From: Herpetosiphon aurantiacus DSM 785
GTDB lineage: Bacteria; Chloroflexota; Chloroflexia; Chloroflexales; Herpetosiphonaceae
DNA length: 64,000 nucleotides
Reading direction: 5' to 3'
Assembly (NCBI GenBank): GCA_000018565.1
Contig: CP000875.1
Coordinates: forward strand, 1 to 64,000
Within the stretch, counting starts at the first letter, position 1, and the number at the start of each line of letters is the position of its first letter. The notes below the pieces were generated by a model that was not told where the DNA came from, did not search any database, and was given only the letters and a program-made list of their open reading frames with translations. Of this stretch, positions 24,708 through 33,569 are shown one piece after another. The position numbers and the translations under genes were made by a program.

Positions 24708-25772
24708 TTATTCGCCGCGAATTAATCCCAATTCGGCACTAAAACCAGGCCCGAACACCGCCAATAAGCCATATTCATCCTTGGCTAGAGGTTGGGCGGC
24801 TAAGGCTTGCTGCATTACAAAGAAAATGGTAGCCGACGACATGTTGCCATATTCGCGCAAGACTGCTCGCGAAACCGCCAAATCGGCATCGGCGAGATGC
24901 AACGATTCTTGGTAGGCTTGCACGACTTTTGCCCCACCAGGATGCAATAAATAGCGCCCAAGATCGGCTTGACTCAGGCCATGTTGGGCCAAAAATTGTT
25001 CCAACAAAGGGCGAAATTCTTCGCGCACAATCGAGGGAATCCGCGAAGAGAATACGACCTCAAACCCTGAATTAACCACATTCCAGCCCATAATTTCAGC
25101 GCTGTCGGGATAAAGATGACTCAGTGTGCCAACAATCTGGCCCAAGCCCGACCCACGCGGAGCCACCTGATCGCCTTCGAGCAGCACGGCGGTCACTCCA
25201 TCCCCAAACAGTGAAGTGGCAATCAAGTTGCGTTTGGAAAAATCATCGGCGAGATAGGTCAGCGAGCAAAATTCAACATTTATTAACAAGACCCGCTGAT
25301 TTGGCTCAGCGCGGAGATAATCGAAGGCCGTGTTGAGACCGCCCAAACCGCCAGCGCAGCCCAAGCCCCAAATTGGCGTGCGGCGCGTTTGAGGTTGCAT
25401 GCCAAGCCGCTGCATCAAACGCGCATCAAGGCTGGGCGCGGCCAAACCAGTTGTGGTCACCACCACCAAATGATCAATATCGTTGGGCGTGAGATCAAGT
25501 GGTTGTAAACAGGCCTCAATCGCTTGGCAACTCAAGTTGAGGGCTTCTTCGATAAAAATAGCATTGCATTCAGCAAAACTGCGCGGTTCATGCCACCACT
25601 CCAAGGGCCGTACCAAGTAGCGTGTATCGATTTGGGCATGGCGAAAAATCGTCAGATAGCGCTGAATTTCGGGAAACGCTGGAGCAAAGCGCTGGGCCAC
25701 CAACTCTTGCACCGCCCGCTGTGGTACGCAATACTGGGGCACACCTAGCCCAATTGCTTGGATTCGTGGCAT
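24708..25772 (-). CDS. Type III polyketide synthase (chalcone/stilbene synthase family)
   Basis: 354 residues. Homodimeric ketosynthase that extends an acyl-CoA with malonyl-CoA to make pyrones, resorcinols or phloroglucinol-type products. The catalytic triad is visible: Cys in IWGLGCAGGLGG (about residue 139), His in LLHPGGAKV, Asn in EYGNMSSATIFFV. The thiolase fold and length are complete. Two ATGs are adjacent at the start; the second (25772) has better spacing to AGGAA. It precedes xseB by 11 nt. No methyltransferase or oxidase is adjacent, so the product cannot be inferred. Confidence 0.93.
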   Translation of the reverse strand: MPRIQAIGLGVPQYCVPQRAVQELVAQRFAPAFPEIQRYLTIFRHAQIDTRYLVRPLEWWHEPRSFAECNAIFIEEALNLSCQAIEACLQPLDLTPNDIDHLVVVTTTGLAAPSLDARLMQRLGMQPQTRRTPIWGLGCAGGLGGLNTAFDYLRAEPNQRVLLINVEFCSLTYLADDFSKRNLIATSLFGDGVTAVLLEGDQVAPRGSGLGQIVGTLSHLYPDSAEIMGWNVVNSGFEVVFSSRIPSIVREEFRPLLEQFLAQHGLSQADLGRYLLHPGGAKVVQAYQESLHLADADLAVSRAVLREYGNMSSATIFFVMQQALAAQPLAKDEYGLLAVFGPGFSAELGLIRGE

Positions 25773-25852
25773 CATCGTTCCTATCTACTAGAGGCTGCTT
25801 ACCCGCTGAAGCAGTTGGCGGTTTAACTATAGCATGGGCTGAATCAGAACAT

Positions 25853-26007
25853 AGAGCGTAGAGCATAGAACATAGCGATTATGGATCAGTTATTGGAGAC
25901 TATAAGTTATTGACCCACGAAGGACACGAAGAGCAGGAAGTAATTAACCTTCGTGGTGCTTTGTGCCCTTCGTGGATCATTCTGGCTTTTGACTTTTGAC
26001 TTTACCT
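25853..26007. repeat. Intergenic word cluster 5
   Basis: ACATAGAGCGTAGAGCATAGAACATAG (20 nt: ACATAGAGCGTAGAGCATAG) words at about 25853-25876, then CCACGAAGGACACGAAG (25915-25931) facing TGTGCCCTTCGTGG (25963-25976), then GGCTTTTGACTTTTGACTTT (25985-26004). Fills most of the 390-nt gap between the polyketide synthase and the next gene. Confidence 0.75.
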
Positions 26008-26162
26008 GCTTCTTTCAAAAAACGATAAAATATAGTAGGATTAGCACAACAGCGCAGCGCGTCAAAACAGGCCCATTTTAATATTTTGACAGGCTGCCCA
26101 CGCTCCTCTATCATGAGGTCATTAATTTTTCGCTATCGAGCATGTGGTGTGGATGGGGTATC

Positions 26163-28562
26163 ATGGATTCGCAGCAACAGTTCACCGCTGCCTCGCATTT
26201 GACTGCCGATAATTTGCGTAGTATTGCGCATTCGATCTCGATCAGTCAGGTGTCGCGGTTGTCGTTGCCGGAGATCGATGCCGTTGTTGACCAAATCTCG
26301 CGGGTCGTGCCTGCTGGTAATGTCCCCGGGGTGATTTTAAGTGGCTTGGCGAAGTTGACGGGCCGTCGTCCAGCAGGCAATGTCATTAAGCGCGATGTAA
26401 ATTTGCTGTTTCGTGGGGTTGAGCAAGCCCTCGATAAAGCGGTGTTTAGCACGTTCTTTGCTGGGCCGGCTGCGGTTATTTGGGGTTACCAAAAACTGCT
26501 CGAATTGGCTGGCAAAGATCCGCAAGATGCGTTTCCGGAAGGCACATGGCAGTTTTATGTGGGCTATGCCTTGCGCGAAGATACTGCCCGCCATGCCAAC
26601 GAAACGATTGGCTTCGATGAAACCCTGAACGATCATAAAATTAATTTGCCACCAATCGACCGCATGACCGCTTGGGTTATGGCGGCGATTCATATTCTGC
26701 ATAGTTACCCCGATTTGCTCGAAAACGAATGGCGTGAGCGCGTTTCGTTGGCCTTGCTGCGCGATCTGACCAAGGTTAATCCTGAAACTCGTCAGTTTGC
26801 CGATTTATATAATCAATGGGAGCGCCAACGCCCTTATGGCCGTGGCCCCGATGTTCAATCGCAAGAAAATTATGCGCTGTATCGCAAACGCAAATTCGAT
26901 GAATTTATGGCCGAATCTACCCGCGATTTGCCCAAAGAAATTCGCGAACGTTGGGGCAAACAGTTTCAGCGTGCTCGCGAAATCGCCTTGCCAGCCTATC
27001 AACGCCAAATGGCCCTGGCAGCCTACCTTGATCCCACACCCTACAACGAAAATATGGTAGCTTTGCCACGCCAAAGTTGGCATATTGGCTTAATTTGGCG
27101 CGGCCATTATTATTTGATTCCTGCTTGTGCGCCCAATAGCACTCGACCCAATGATGTAAGCAGTGTGCGCAGCCAAATTGCTGCCTTGTTAGCCAGCCCA
27201 GCCAACCATGCCCCAACTTCATTAATTCCTTTGGCAACCACCAAACGCACAATCTTGCCCAGCATTTTGGGTAAGTTGCGGCCTGAAACCAGCCAACAAC
27301 TTGAGGCCTTGCGTTGTGCACCAATTTGGTTTAATGCTGATGGCCGACCGCGCCATTTGCCCTTAGCCGAGTTGCGCCTGACCGAACGTGGACTAGGCGA
27401 CCACGGCCTGACCTTGATCGATACTGGCTCAAGTATGGTCTTTGATCAATCGCATATTTTCTTCGATGGCGCTTGGGGTTCAGCCGTCGCCGAAATTATG
27501 ACCCTCGAAGCCTTGGCTTGGGCGGTCTATTTGCGTGGCCAACCAGCGCCAGTCGCGGGTACGGTACGCCCCTATGCACCCAATATTGAACTCAACGACG
27601 AAGAAAAACAGATTCTCGCTGATAGCCCCAAGATTGTGGCTGAAGCCAGCGCCGAATCAATCGGGGTTGATCTGAAGAAGATTTTGGAATTGCGCAAGTT
27701 GTTCAAGCAGCGTAACGACCAAATTCGAATTACAGTTAACGATATTTTGGTGCTCTATCGGGCAATTCATGCGGTTTCCTACAAGCCTAATCCAGAGTTG
27801 CAAGCGTCATTGCAAGAAGCCTCCAACGATGCCAATCTCAAAGCAGCGGTCGAAGCAACGATCACGGCGTTCGAGGAATCGCTGGCTAATCCGGCAATTC
27901 TCATTCCGGTTGATGGCAGCATTCCCAATCCCAGCGATCGACTGCACCCCATGACCTTCGAGGTTCCGCTGGAAGAGCTGGAAATTAGCAAATTGCATGA
28001 ACGCGCATTAAGTTTGCTCGATCAAGCGCGGCAAGAGTGGCGAGCGGAAGTCTGGGATACCTTTGAGGCAACCCAAAAGCATTATTTGGCGACGATTGCT
28101 GGCTTTGGCGAGGTTTCAGCCCGCGCCAAAGATATTGCCCAATCGGGCGAAAGCACTTCGTCAGGAGCCTTGCGCTTGTTGGCCCACGTACCGATGGCTT
28201 TGCAACGCTTGCTCGATGCGATTCCTGGTAAGTTCGATGTGCTCAACGATTTGATCAAAGGCCGCGAGGTGCTTTCAAATGTGGGCGCGGTGGCCGATAC
28301 CAGCTCATTAACCCGTTTTATCACTGCCAAAGACGATAACGAGAAAAAAACCTTGGCTTGGGGTGTTATCACCGATGCCAATGGGGTAATGCACGTTTCG
28401 CTACGCGACTTTCGCCCACATGTTGGCTTGTTTGTGGCTGCTGGACGACGCGATTTGGCCCGCCGGATCGCCAACGATTATCTTGAAAGCTATGTTAATG
28501 GTCTCAATCGCTTTATCAGTGAATTGACCAAAATTACCCAAGGCCGCCATAGTCGCCAATAA
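26163..28562 (+). CDS. Large uncharacterised protein, about 799 residues
   Basis: Not recognised. Soluble, no signal peptide, mostly helical. The N-terminal 60 residues contain an ISQVSRLSLPEIDAVVDQIS helix; a Gly/Ala-rich segment (STFFAGPAAVIWGYQKLLELAG) follows near 105. A compact ...FYVGYALREDTARHANETIGF block near 135-160 has an acidic/His spacing that might hold metal. A charged Arg/Lys/Glu helical stretch occupies 215-290, a beta-rich block around 300-470, and long helices fill the remainder to a conserved-looking VSLRDFRPHVGLFVAAGRRD near 755. ATG 26163 preferred over 26142 (GGATGGGG upstream). The double-kinase gene follows on the same strand after a 387-nt repeat-filled gap; functional link unproven. 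Confidence 0.6.
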   Translation: MDSQQQFTAASHLTADNLRSIAHSISISQVSRLSLPEIDAVVDQISRVVPAGNVPGVILSGLAKLTGRRPAGNVIKRDVNLLFRGVEQALDKAVFSTFFAGPAAVIWGYQKLLELAGKDPQDAFPEGTWQFYVGYALREDTARHANETIGFDETLNDHKINLPPIDRMTAWVMAAIHILHSYPDLLENEWRERVSLALLRDLTKVNPETRQFADLYNQWERQRPYGRGPDVQSQENYALYRKRKFDEFMAESTRDLPKEIRERWGKQFQRAREIALPAYQRQMALAAYLDPTPYNENMVALPRQSWHIGLIWRGHYYLIPACAPNSTRPNDVSSVRSQIAALLASPANHAPTSLIPLATTKRTILPSILGKLRPETSQQLEALRCAPIWFNADGRPRHLPLAELRLTERGLGDHGLTLIDTGSSMVFDQSHIFFDGAWGSAVAEIMTLEALAWAVYLRGQPAPVAGTVRPYAPNIELNDEEKQILADSPKIVAEASAESIGVDLKKILELRKLFKQRNDQIRITVNDILVLYRAIHAVSYKPNPELQASLQEASNDANLKAAVEATITAFEESLANPAILIPVDGSIPNPSDRLHPMTFEVPLEELEISKLHERALSLLDQARQEWRAEVWDTFEATQKHYLATIAGFGEVSARAKDIAQSGESTSSGALRLLAHVPMALQRLLDAIPGKFDVLNDLIKGREVLSNVGAVADTSSLTRFITAKDDNEKKTLAWGVITDANGVMHVSLRDFRPHVGLFVAAGRRDLARRIANDYLESYVNGLNRFISELTKITQGRHSRQ

Positions 28563-28588
28563 CCAAGGAAGAACTTAGAATATAGATA

Positions 28589-28723
28589 TAATGGTTCATG
28601 GATTAGCAATCAGTTTTCGTTCCCTCACCCCAACCCTCGCCCACTGCGGCGGGCGAGGGGAGCACTCGAGCGGTTCCCCCTCGCCTCGCGTGCGGGAGAG
28701 GGGGTCAGGGGCTAGGGATCAGG
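28589..28723. repeat. G/C-rich hairpin element, copy 1
   Basis: TAATGGTTCAT flank, then TCCCTCACCCC, a CGCCCACTGCGGCGGGCG palindrome, CCCCCTCGCCTCGCG and GCGGGAGAGGGGG, running into GGGTCAGGGGCTAGGG words. It shares its left flank and word order with copy 2 at 39844. Confidence 0.7.
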
Positions 28724-28734
28724 CGATTGGTATA

Positions 28735-28935
28735 AGATGATAATCAAACAAATCTGTACCAATCTGTGGCTAAAATAAATCGTCGTGGATCGATTCTTTA
28801 ACGCAGAGGCACAGCGGGAATTATGAAGAATGAGGGATGGAGGATGAGCAGCTTATTCATGTAATTCGTGCAATTCGTGGCTAGACATATCATTCGTGCT
28901 TTTCGCGGTTTCAGCCTTTTTTACTTTTTGAATTT
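28735..28935. repeat. Intergenic word cluster 6 (upstream of the double kinase)
   Basis: TTAACGCAGAGGCACAG, GAATGAGGGATGGAGGATGAG, TAATTCGTGCAATTCGTGG and CATTCGTGCTTTTCGCGG words. Similar words recur at 42850. No gene is supported here. Confidence 0.6.
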
Positions 28936-28949
28936 AAGTTTGGCACATT

Positions 28950-31190
28950 ATGACTGATGATCTGATTGGGAAACAACTCGCCAACTTCCGCATCGACCGC
29001 GTTCTAGGCCGTGGTGGCATGGGCTTGATTTACGTTGGCCACGATATCAAGCTTGATCGGCCTGTGGCAATCAAGGTGATCGATGGTCGTTATCGTCAAG
29101 TGCCAAGCTATGCCGAGCGTTTTGTGCGCGAAGCCCGCGCTATTGCCACGTGGCGGCACGAAAATATTGTGCAGATCTACTACGCCGACGATACTGACAA
29201 CCTCTATTATTTTGTCATGGAATATATCGATGGCGTTGATCTCTCGAAAGTTTTAGCCCAATATACCAGCACCAACAGCCTCTTGCCTCATAGCGCCGTG
29301 ATGCACATTGCCCGTAGTTTGGCCAGTGCGCTCGATTATGCCCATAAAAAGGGCGTAATTCACCGCGATATCAAGCCATCGAATGTGATGGTGGCCCATG
29401 ATCAGCGGGTCGTGTTGATGGATTTTGGCTTGGCGCTCGATACTCAGCTTGGCTCGCAGGGCGAAGTTTTTGGCACGGCCCACTATATCGCCCCGGAGCA
29501 AGCACGGCGTTCGGCTGATGCCATCCCCCAATCAGATTTATATGCCTTGGGCGTGATGTTGTATGAATTGTTGACTGGCTCGGTGCCATTCGATGATCCT
29601 TCGGCAACCAGCGTAGCCTTGCAACATCTTACTCAGCCGCCGCCACCGCCCCAAGAGAAAAACCCCAAGCTGAATAATGCTACAGCAGCAGTGTTGCTCC
29701 AAGCTTTAGCTAAAGCCCCAGCCGAGCGCTTTCAAACGGGCGCAGAGCTGATCGCAGCCCTAGAACAGGCTTTGGGGATCACAGGCAGTCATCAACTTGC
29801 GGCCAATGCCAATGCTGCGCCTGGAGTGCGACCACCTTCGCAACCAGGAGCCTTGGGCTTTGCCACTTTCGACCCCGAAAAACCTTTGGAAGGCCAATAT
29901 CTCGATGGCTATCGGGTTGAAGCCTTGCTGGGTCGTGGTGGCATGGCCAATATCTTTCGAGGGGTTGATGTGCGGCTCAATCGCACCGTCGCGATCAAAG
30001 TGATCGACACGCCCTTCCGCAACGATCAAAGCTATGCCGAGCGTTTCAATCGTGAAGCCCAAGCGATTGCCCAACTTGAGCATCCCAACATTGTGCGGCT
30101 CTATCACTATGGCGATTCATATGGCCTGTTGTATATGGTGATGGAGTATATCGAGGGCGATAATCTGCACAAGGTGATCGAGCAAGTGCGGACTAGCGCC
30201 CAAGAATGGACTCCACGCACACTCTGCCGCATGATTCGTGAAGTTTGTGCTGCTTTGGATTATGCCCATAGCAAAGGCGTTATCCATCGTGATGTCAAAC
30301 CATCGAATATTATGATCAACAAAGATGGACGGGCGATTTTGGCCGACTTTGGCTTGGCTTTGCTGACCGAAGTTGGCACACGCGGTGAGATTTTCGGTTC
30401 ACCACACTATGTCGCGCCTGAACAAGCGATTTCTTCGGCCAAAGTTGTGGCTCAAACTGACCTCTACAGCTTGGGCGTAATTTTGTATGAGCTTTGGACG
30501 GGCCAAGTACCATTTGACGACGCTGATCCATTGGCGATTGCGATGTTGCATATGGCCGAGCCACCCAAAGCCCCGCGCTCGATCAATCCGGCGATTTCGG
30601 CCCAACTTGAGGCGGTGATTCTCAAAATGTTGGCCAAAGATCCGGCTGAGCGCTTCCCAACTGGTTTGGATTTAGCCGAAGCGCTCGAAGCAGCCTTGGG
30701 CATTTCATCGACTGGCACTGGCGAATATGTGCGCAGCCAAATCACGCCGGTGCTGGATCAAGCGGTCAATGCCCCCAGCACCCCGGCAATTTCAAACCCA
30801 ACGCCGCCAGTGGTCGCCAGCGAGCCAAAAACTCCAACCACTCCGACTGCGCCTAAAACGGCCAGCCAACCGATTCCCAACGTCATTCCTGCAGAGTCGG
30901 TGCCAACGCCGCCAACCCCCGCGACCAAATATGAAAAAGCGTCTTCTGAGCCAACTAAACGGCGGGTACAGCCATTGCCGCCAACCCCAGCCGCCGTGGC
31001 CAAAGCCCCAGAGCCAACCAGTGCGCCAACCATGCCCATGCCACCCGCCGATAACACCATTCGCGAAGCACCAGCGCCGCGTTTGTATACCAATCGTCAA
31101 CAACGCAGTAATCTGCTGATTATGGCGATTGGGGTGATTGTGCTGATTACGTTCATTGTGATTATGTGGCAGTTGATGAGTATGATCTAG
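28950..31190 (+). CDS. Ser/Thr protein kinase with two complete tandem kinase domains
   Basis: 746 residues, membrane-anchored Hanks-type kinase. Kinase 1 is about 11-275: GRGGMG, VAIKVI, VIHRDIKPSN, MDFGLAL, APEQ, DLYALGVMLYEL. Kinase 2 is about 317-575: GRGGMA, VAIKVI, VIHRDVKPSN, ADFGLAL, APEQ, DLYSLGVILYEL. Both keep the ATP-binding Lys, HRD Asp and DFG Asp, so both should be active. A Pro/Thr-rich linker of about 115 residues follows and one C-terminal membrane helix (about 720-742), leaving almost nothing outside, so the signal must be internal or membrane-borne. The ATG lacks a clear ribosome-binding site. An internal duplication is likely, since the two domains share unusual wording such as SYAERF.REA.AIA. 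Confidence 0.95.
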   Translation: MTDDLIGKQLANFRIDRVLGRGGMGLIYVGHDIKLDRPVAIKVIDGRYRQVPSYAERFVREARAIATWRHENIVQIYYADDTDNLYYFVMEYIDGVDLSKVLAQYTSTNSLLPHSAVMHIARSLASALDYAHKKGVIHRDIKPSNVMVAHDQRVVLMDFGLALDTQLGSQGEVFGTAHYIAPEQARRSADAIPQSDLYALGVMLYELLTGSVPFDDPSATSVALQHLTQPPPPPQEKNPKLNNATAAVLLQALAKAPAERFQTGAELIAALEQALGITGSHQLAANANAAPGVRPPSQPGALGFATFDPEKPLEGQYLDGYRVEALLGRGGMANIFRGVDVRLNRTVAIKVIDTPFRNDQSYAERFNREAQAIAQLEHPNIVRLYHYGDSYGLLYMVMEYIEGDNLHKVIEQVRTSAQEWTPRTLCRMIREVCAALDYAHSKGVIHRDVKPSNIMINKDGRAILADFGLALLTEVGTRGEIFGSPHYVAPEQAISSAKVVAQTDLYSLGVILYELWTGQVPFDDADPLAIAMLHMAEPPKAPRSINPAISAQLEAVILKMLAKDPAERFPTGLDLAEALEAALGISSTGTGEYVRSQITPVLDQAVNAPSTPAISNPTPPVVASEPKTPTTPTAPKTASQPIPNVIPAESVPTPPTPATKYEKASSEPTKRRVQPLPPTPAAVAKAPEPTSAPTMPMPPADNTIREAPAPRLYTNRQQRSNLLIMAIGVIVLITFIVIMWQLMSMI

Positions 31191-31251
31191 CAGGTTGGAT
31201 ATGGGCATTAGTGCTACTATTTGAGCAGAATCGCCTTAGTAGGAGTGCTCA

Positions 31252-32151
31252 ATGTATACCAATGCCCATACTCACTTAGAACTTAGCGCCTTGGCCGAGG
31301 TTTGTCCCACTGGCCAAGAATTCGGCTCATGGCTACAAACCATGCTTGCGCGGCGCATGCAGCTTGATAACGCTACCCTCGAACGTGGTATCCACAAGGC
31401 TATCGAACAACTCCAGCAAAACCAAACCACCACAGTTGGCGATATTTCAGCCACCCGATTAAGCATCGAACCCTTGCTCAGCAGCGGCTTGGCGGGCGTG
31501 GTCTATCTCGAAGTGCTGGGCTTTGATCCAACGGTGGCGCTGGAGCGATTGAGCGCCGCCCAACGCGAAATCGACACATGGCGCAAACGGGAAACCGCCA
31601 TGAAAATTGGCTTGAGCATTCATGCACCCTATAGTTGTGCGCCAAGTTTGTTCGAAGCTGCGGCGCGTTGGTGTCGAGCTGAAGCTGTGCCTTGGGCCAT
31701 CCACATTGCCGAATCGCCTGCCGAAGTAGCTTTTTTGCAACAAGGCATTGGCTCATTACGTGAACTCAACCGCCGCATAACCCCCCATATCGAATGGCAA
31801 GCTCCGCAATGTTCGCCAATCGCCTATCTCGAACGCTTGGGCGTGCTCGAAGCCCAGCCTGTGTTAGTGCATGCCGTCCAAGTCGATGCCCATGATCTGG
31901 CGTTAATTGCTCAATATGATTGTGCTGTCGTGCATTGCCCGCGCTCTAACCACAACCTCTTATGTGGGCGCATGCCGCTTGAACAGATGCTGGCCCAAGG
32001 CATTCGGGTTGGCTTAGGCACTGATAGCCTGACCTCCGCCCAATCGCTGGACATGCGCGATGAAATTAGCTTTGCTCAGCAACTTCATGCCTACAAAGTT
32101 GCGCCAAACATCATTGAACAATTAGCAACTCAACCGAGCATTTTGGGCTAG
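31252..32151 (+). CDS. Amidohydrolase (aminodeoxyfutalosine/cytosine deaminase-like), short form
   Basis: 299 residues. Metal-dependent hydrolase barrel: NAHTHLELSAL at the very N-terminus (metal His pair), SIHAPYSCAP, AIHIAESPAEVAFL (His), LVHAVQVD, VVHCPRSNHNLL and GLGTDSLTSA (metal Asp). The motif set is that of the deaminase branch (TRZ/ATZ/MqnX-like). Normal members have about 400 residues with a small beta domain made of both termini. Here the protein begins at the metal motif and stops at LATQPSILG, so that domain is missing. I see no frameshift continuation. AGGAG precedes the ATG. It may be a genuine short subfamily or a trimmed gene. Confidence 0.8.
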   Translation: MYTNAHTHLELSALAEVCPTGQEFGSWLQTMLARRMQLDNATLERGIHKAIEQLQQNQTTTVGDISATRLSIEPLLSSGLAGVVYLEVLGFDPTVALERLSAAQREIDTWRKRETAMKIGLSIHAPYSCAPSLFEAAARWCRAEAVPWAIHIAESPAEVAFLQQGIGSLRELNRRITPHIEWQAPQCSPIAYLERLGVLEAQPVLVHAVQVDAHDLALIAQYDCAVVHCPRSNHNLLCGRMPLEQMLAQGIRVGLGTDSLTSAQSLDMRDEISFAQQLHAYKVAPNIIEQLATQPSILG

Positions 32152-32198
32152 CTAAAACAAAAATTTACCAGAATCCATGCTCTGCTGCACACTATAAA

Positions 32199-32273
32199 TT
32201 GTCCTTTAGGGGGTGCAGGGGGATGAAAACACCCTGCGTTCCCCGCCTTGAGGCAGGGCGGAGGGGTGGTGAT
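32199..32273. repeat. 65-75-bp element, copy 1
   Basis: TTGTCCTTTAGGGGGTGCAGG... through CCGCCTTGAGGC to GGGTGGTGAT (32273). It contains an inverted pair GTGCAGGG / CCCTGC and a CGCCTTGAGGCNGG hairpin. The same element, same length, stands at 60969-61043. Confidence 0.75.
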
Positions 32274-32385
32274 CACAATCAATTAAATTTAATTCAATAA
32301 AAAAGAATAAACATTGACAGATTGCTAATGCAACGAGCTGTGGCAGCGTGTTACACTCAAACCAGTAACACCAAGGAGGTCAGCG

Positions 32386-33102
32386 ATGACATTCTCAACC
32401 CCAATTCATACCAACGATCAAAGTTTCGAGCGCGTGCTCAATACTGGGTATCCCTTGATGGTCGTGTGGAGCAGCAAAACCGATCCTCAGAGCCAAGCCT
32501 TCGATAAAGTGCTGAATCTTTTGGCGATTCAATTTGAAGGTCGGGCCTTGATCGTCAAAGTCAATCCTGAAGAAAACCCGAAGCTTACCAAGGATTATGC
32601 AATTAGCGCAATTCCAAGTGCTGTCTTTATTCGCCAAGGCGAGGTACAAGGCCGTTGTGTTGGCGGATTGAGCAAAGAGCAATTGCAGCCTGTACTTGAG
32701 GCCTTAGTCAATGGCCAAGCCTTGGGTAATCTGCCGAATGCGGCTAGCACACCGCTAACACCAGCAGCAGCGGTTGCAGGCGGCTCAACCCCATTGACGC
32801 TGACTGATGCCAATTTTGAGCAAACCATTCGTAGCGGCCAAACTGTACTGGTCGATTTTTGGGCGGCTTGGTGTGGGCCGTGTCGGGCGATTGCGCCTTC
32901 GATCGAAAGCTTAGCCAAAGAATTTGCTGGGCGAGCAGTCGTAGCCAAATTGAATGTTGATGAAAACCCACGCATCGCCCAACGCTTCAATATCCAAGGC
33001 ATTCCAGCCTTGTTGGTGTTCAAGGGTGGCAAAGTGGTCGAACAAGTCACTGGAGCACAGCCCTTGCCTGCATTGCGCCAAGTCCTAGCCCGTCACGCCT
33101 AA
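32386..33102 (+). CDS. Double-domain thioredoxin-like protein
   Basis: 238 residues, cytoplasmic. Two thioredoxin folds joined by an Ala/Thr/Pro-rich linker (about 108-130). Domain 2 has the active WAAWCGPCRAIAP motif and the cis-Pro in GIPALLVF, so it is a working disulfide reductase. Domain 1 has WSSKTDPQSQ where WCGPC is expected, with no Cys, but keeps the cis-Pro AIPSAVFI; it must be a binding or structural module. AAGGAGGT with ideal spacing precedes the ATG, implying strong translation. Lone gene. The combination resembles CnoX/YbbN-type fusions only loosely. Confidence 0.88.
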   Translation: MTFSTPIHTNDQSFERVLNTGYPLMVVWSSKTDPQSQAFDKVLNLLAIQFEGRALIVKVNPEENPKLTKDYAISAIPSAVFIRQGEVQGRCVGGLSKEQLQPVLEALVNGQALGNLPNAASTPLTPAAAVAGGSTPLTLTDANFEQTIRSGQTVLVDFWAAWCGPCRAIAPSIESLAKEFAGRAVVAKLNVDENPRIAQRFNIQGIPALLVFKGGKVVEQVTGAQPLPALRQVLARHA

Positions 33103-33261
33103 ATTTGGCTATTGCTAGGCCATGAAGGCATGCGGTAAAATAAAGCCACGTTGCAGCACAAGCATTTGTGGTGCAAGCCGCATCCTCGCAATCGCCCTAG
33201 CTGCTGCAATTATCAAAATTTACCAACAGCGATGTTGGCCTATGATGGAGGGTTCTTGACC

Positions 33262-33489
33262 ATGGGTTGGAACGAAGAAGAAGATACCACTATCTACAAA
33301 GTTGTCGTGAATCATGAAGAGCAATATTCGATTTGGCCAGCCGATCGTGAAAATCCACTTGGCTGGAATGATGAAGGTAAAGTTGGCCCAAAAGCTGAAT
33401 GTTTAGAGCATATCAAACAAATTTGGACGGATATGCGCCCCTTGAGTTTGCGCAAAAAAATGGAAGAACTGGCTCGCGAAGGCCAATAA
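33262..33489 (+). CDS. MbtH-family protein (NRPS adenylation-domain partner)
   Basis: About 75 residues, the family size. MbtH proteins bind and activate adenylation domains of nonribosomal peptide synthetases. It shows the expected Y.VVVNHEEQYSIWP, PLGW and a C-terminal KAECLEHIKQIWTDMRPLSL with the conserved Trp residues. The frame is open from 33151 but the homology starts at ATG 33262, with GGAGGG 9 nt upstream. No peptide synthetase gene is in the window, so this is an orphan copy that may serve clusters elsewhere. A strong terminator follows. Confidence 0.9.
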   Translation: MGWNEEEDTTIYKVVVNHEEQYSIWPADRENPLGWNDEGKVGPKAECLEHIKQIWTDMRPLSLRKKMEELAREGQ

Positions 33490-33521
33490 TTGGTTTGTAA
33501 AGGTCAATCCCTGACACACCC

Positions 33522-33552
33522 AACGACTATCCTACAAGGGTAGTCGTTTTTT
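33522..33552 (+). terminator. Rho-independent terminator after the mbtH-like gene
   Basis: 11-bp stem with one G-T pair (33522-33532 with 33538-33548), 5-nt loop, run of six T ending at 33552. Confidence 0.88.
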
Positions 33553-33569
33553 CGTGCAAGGAGCCTGCT

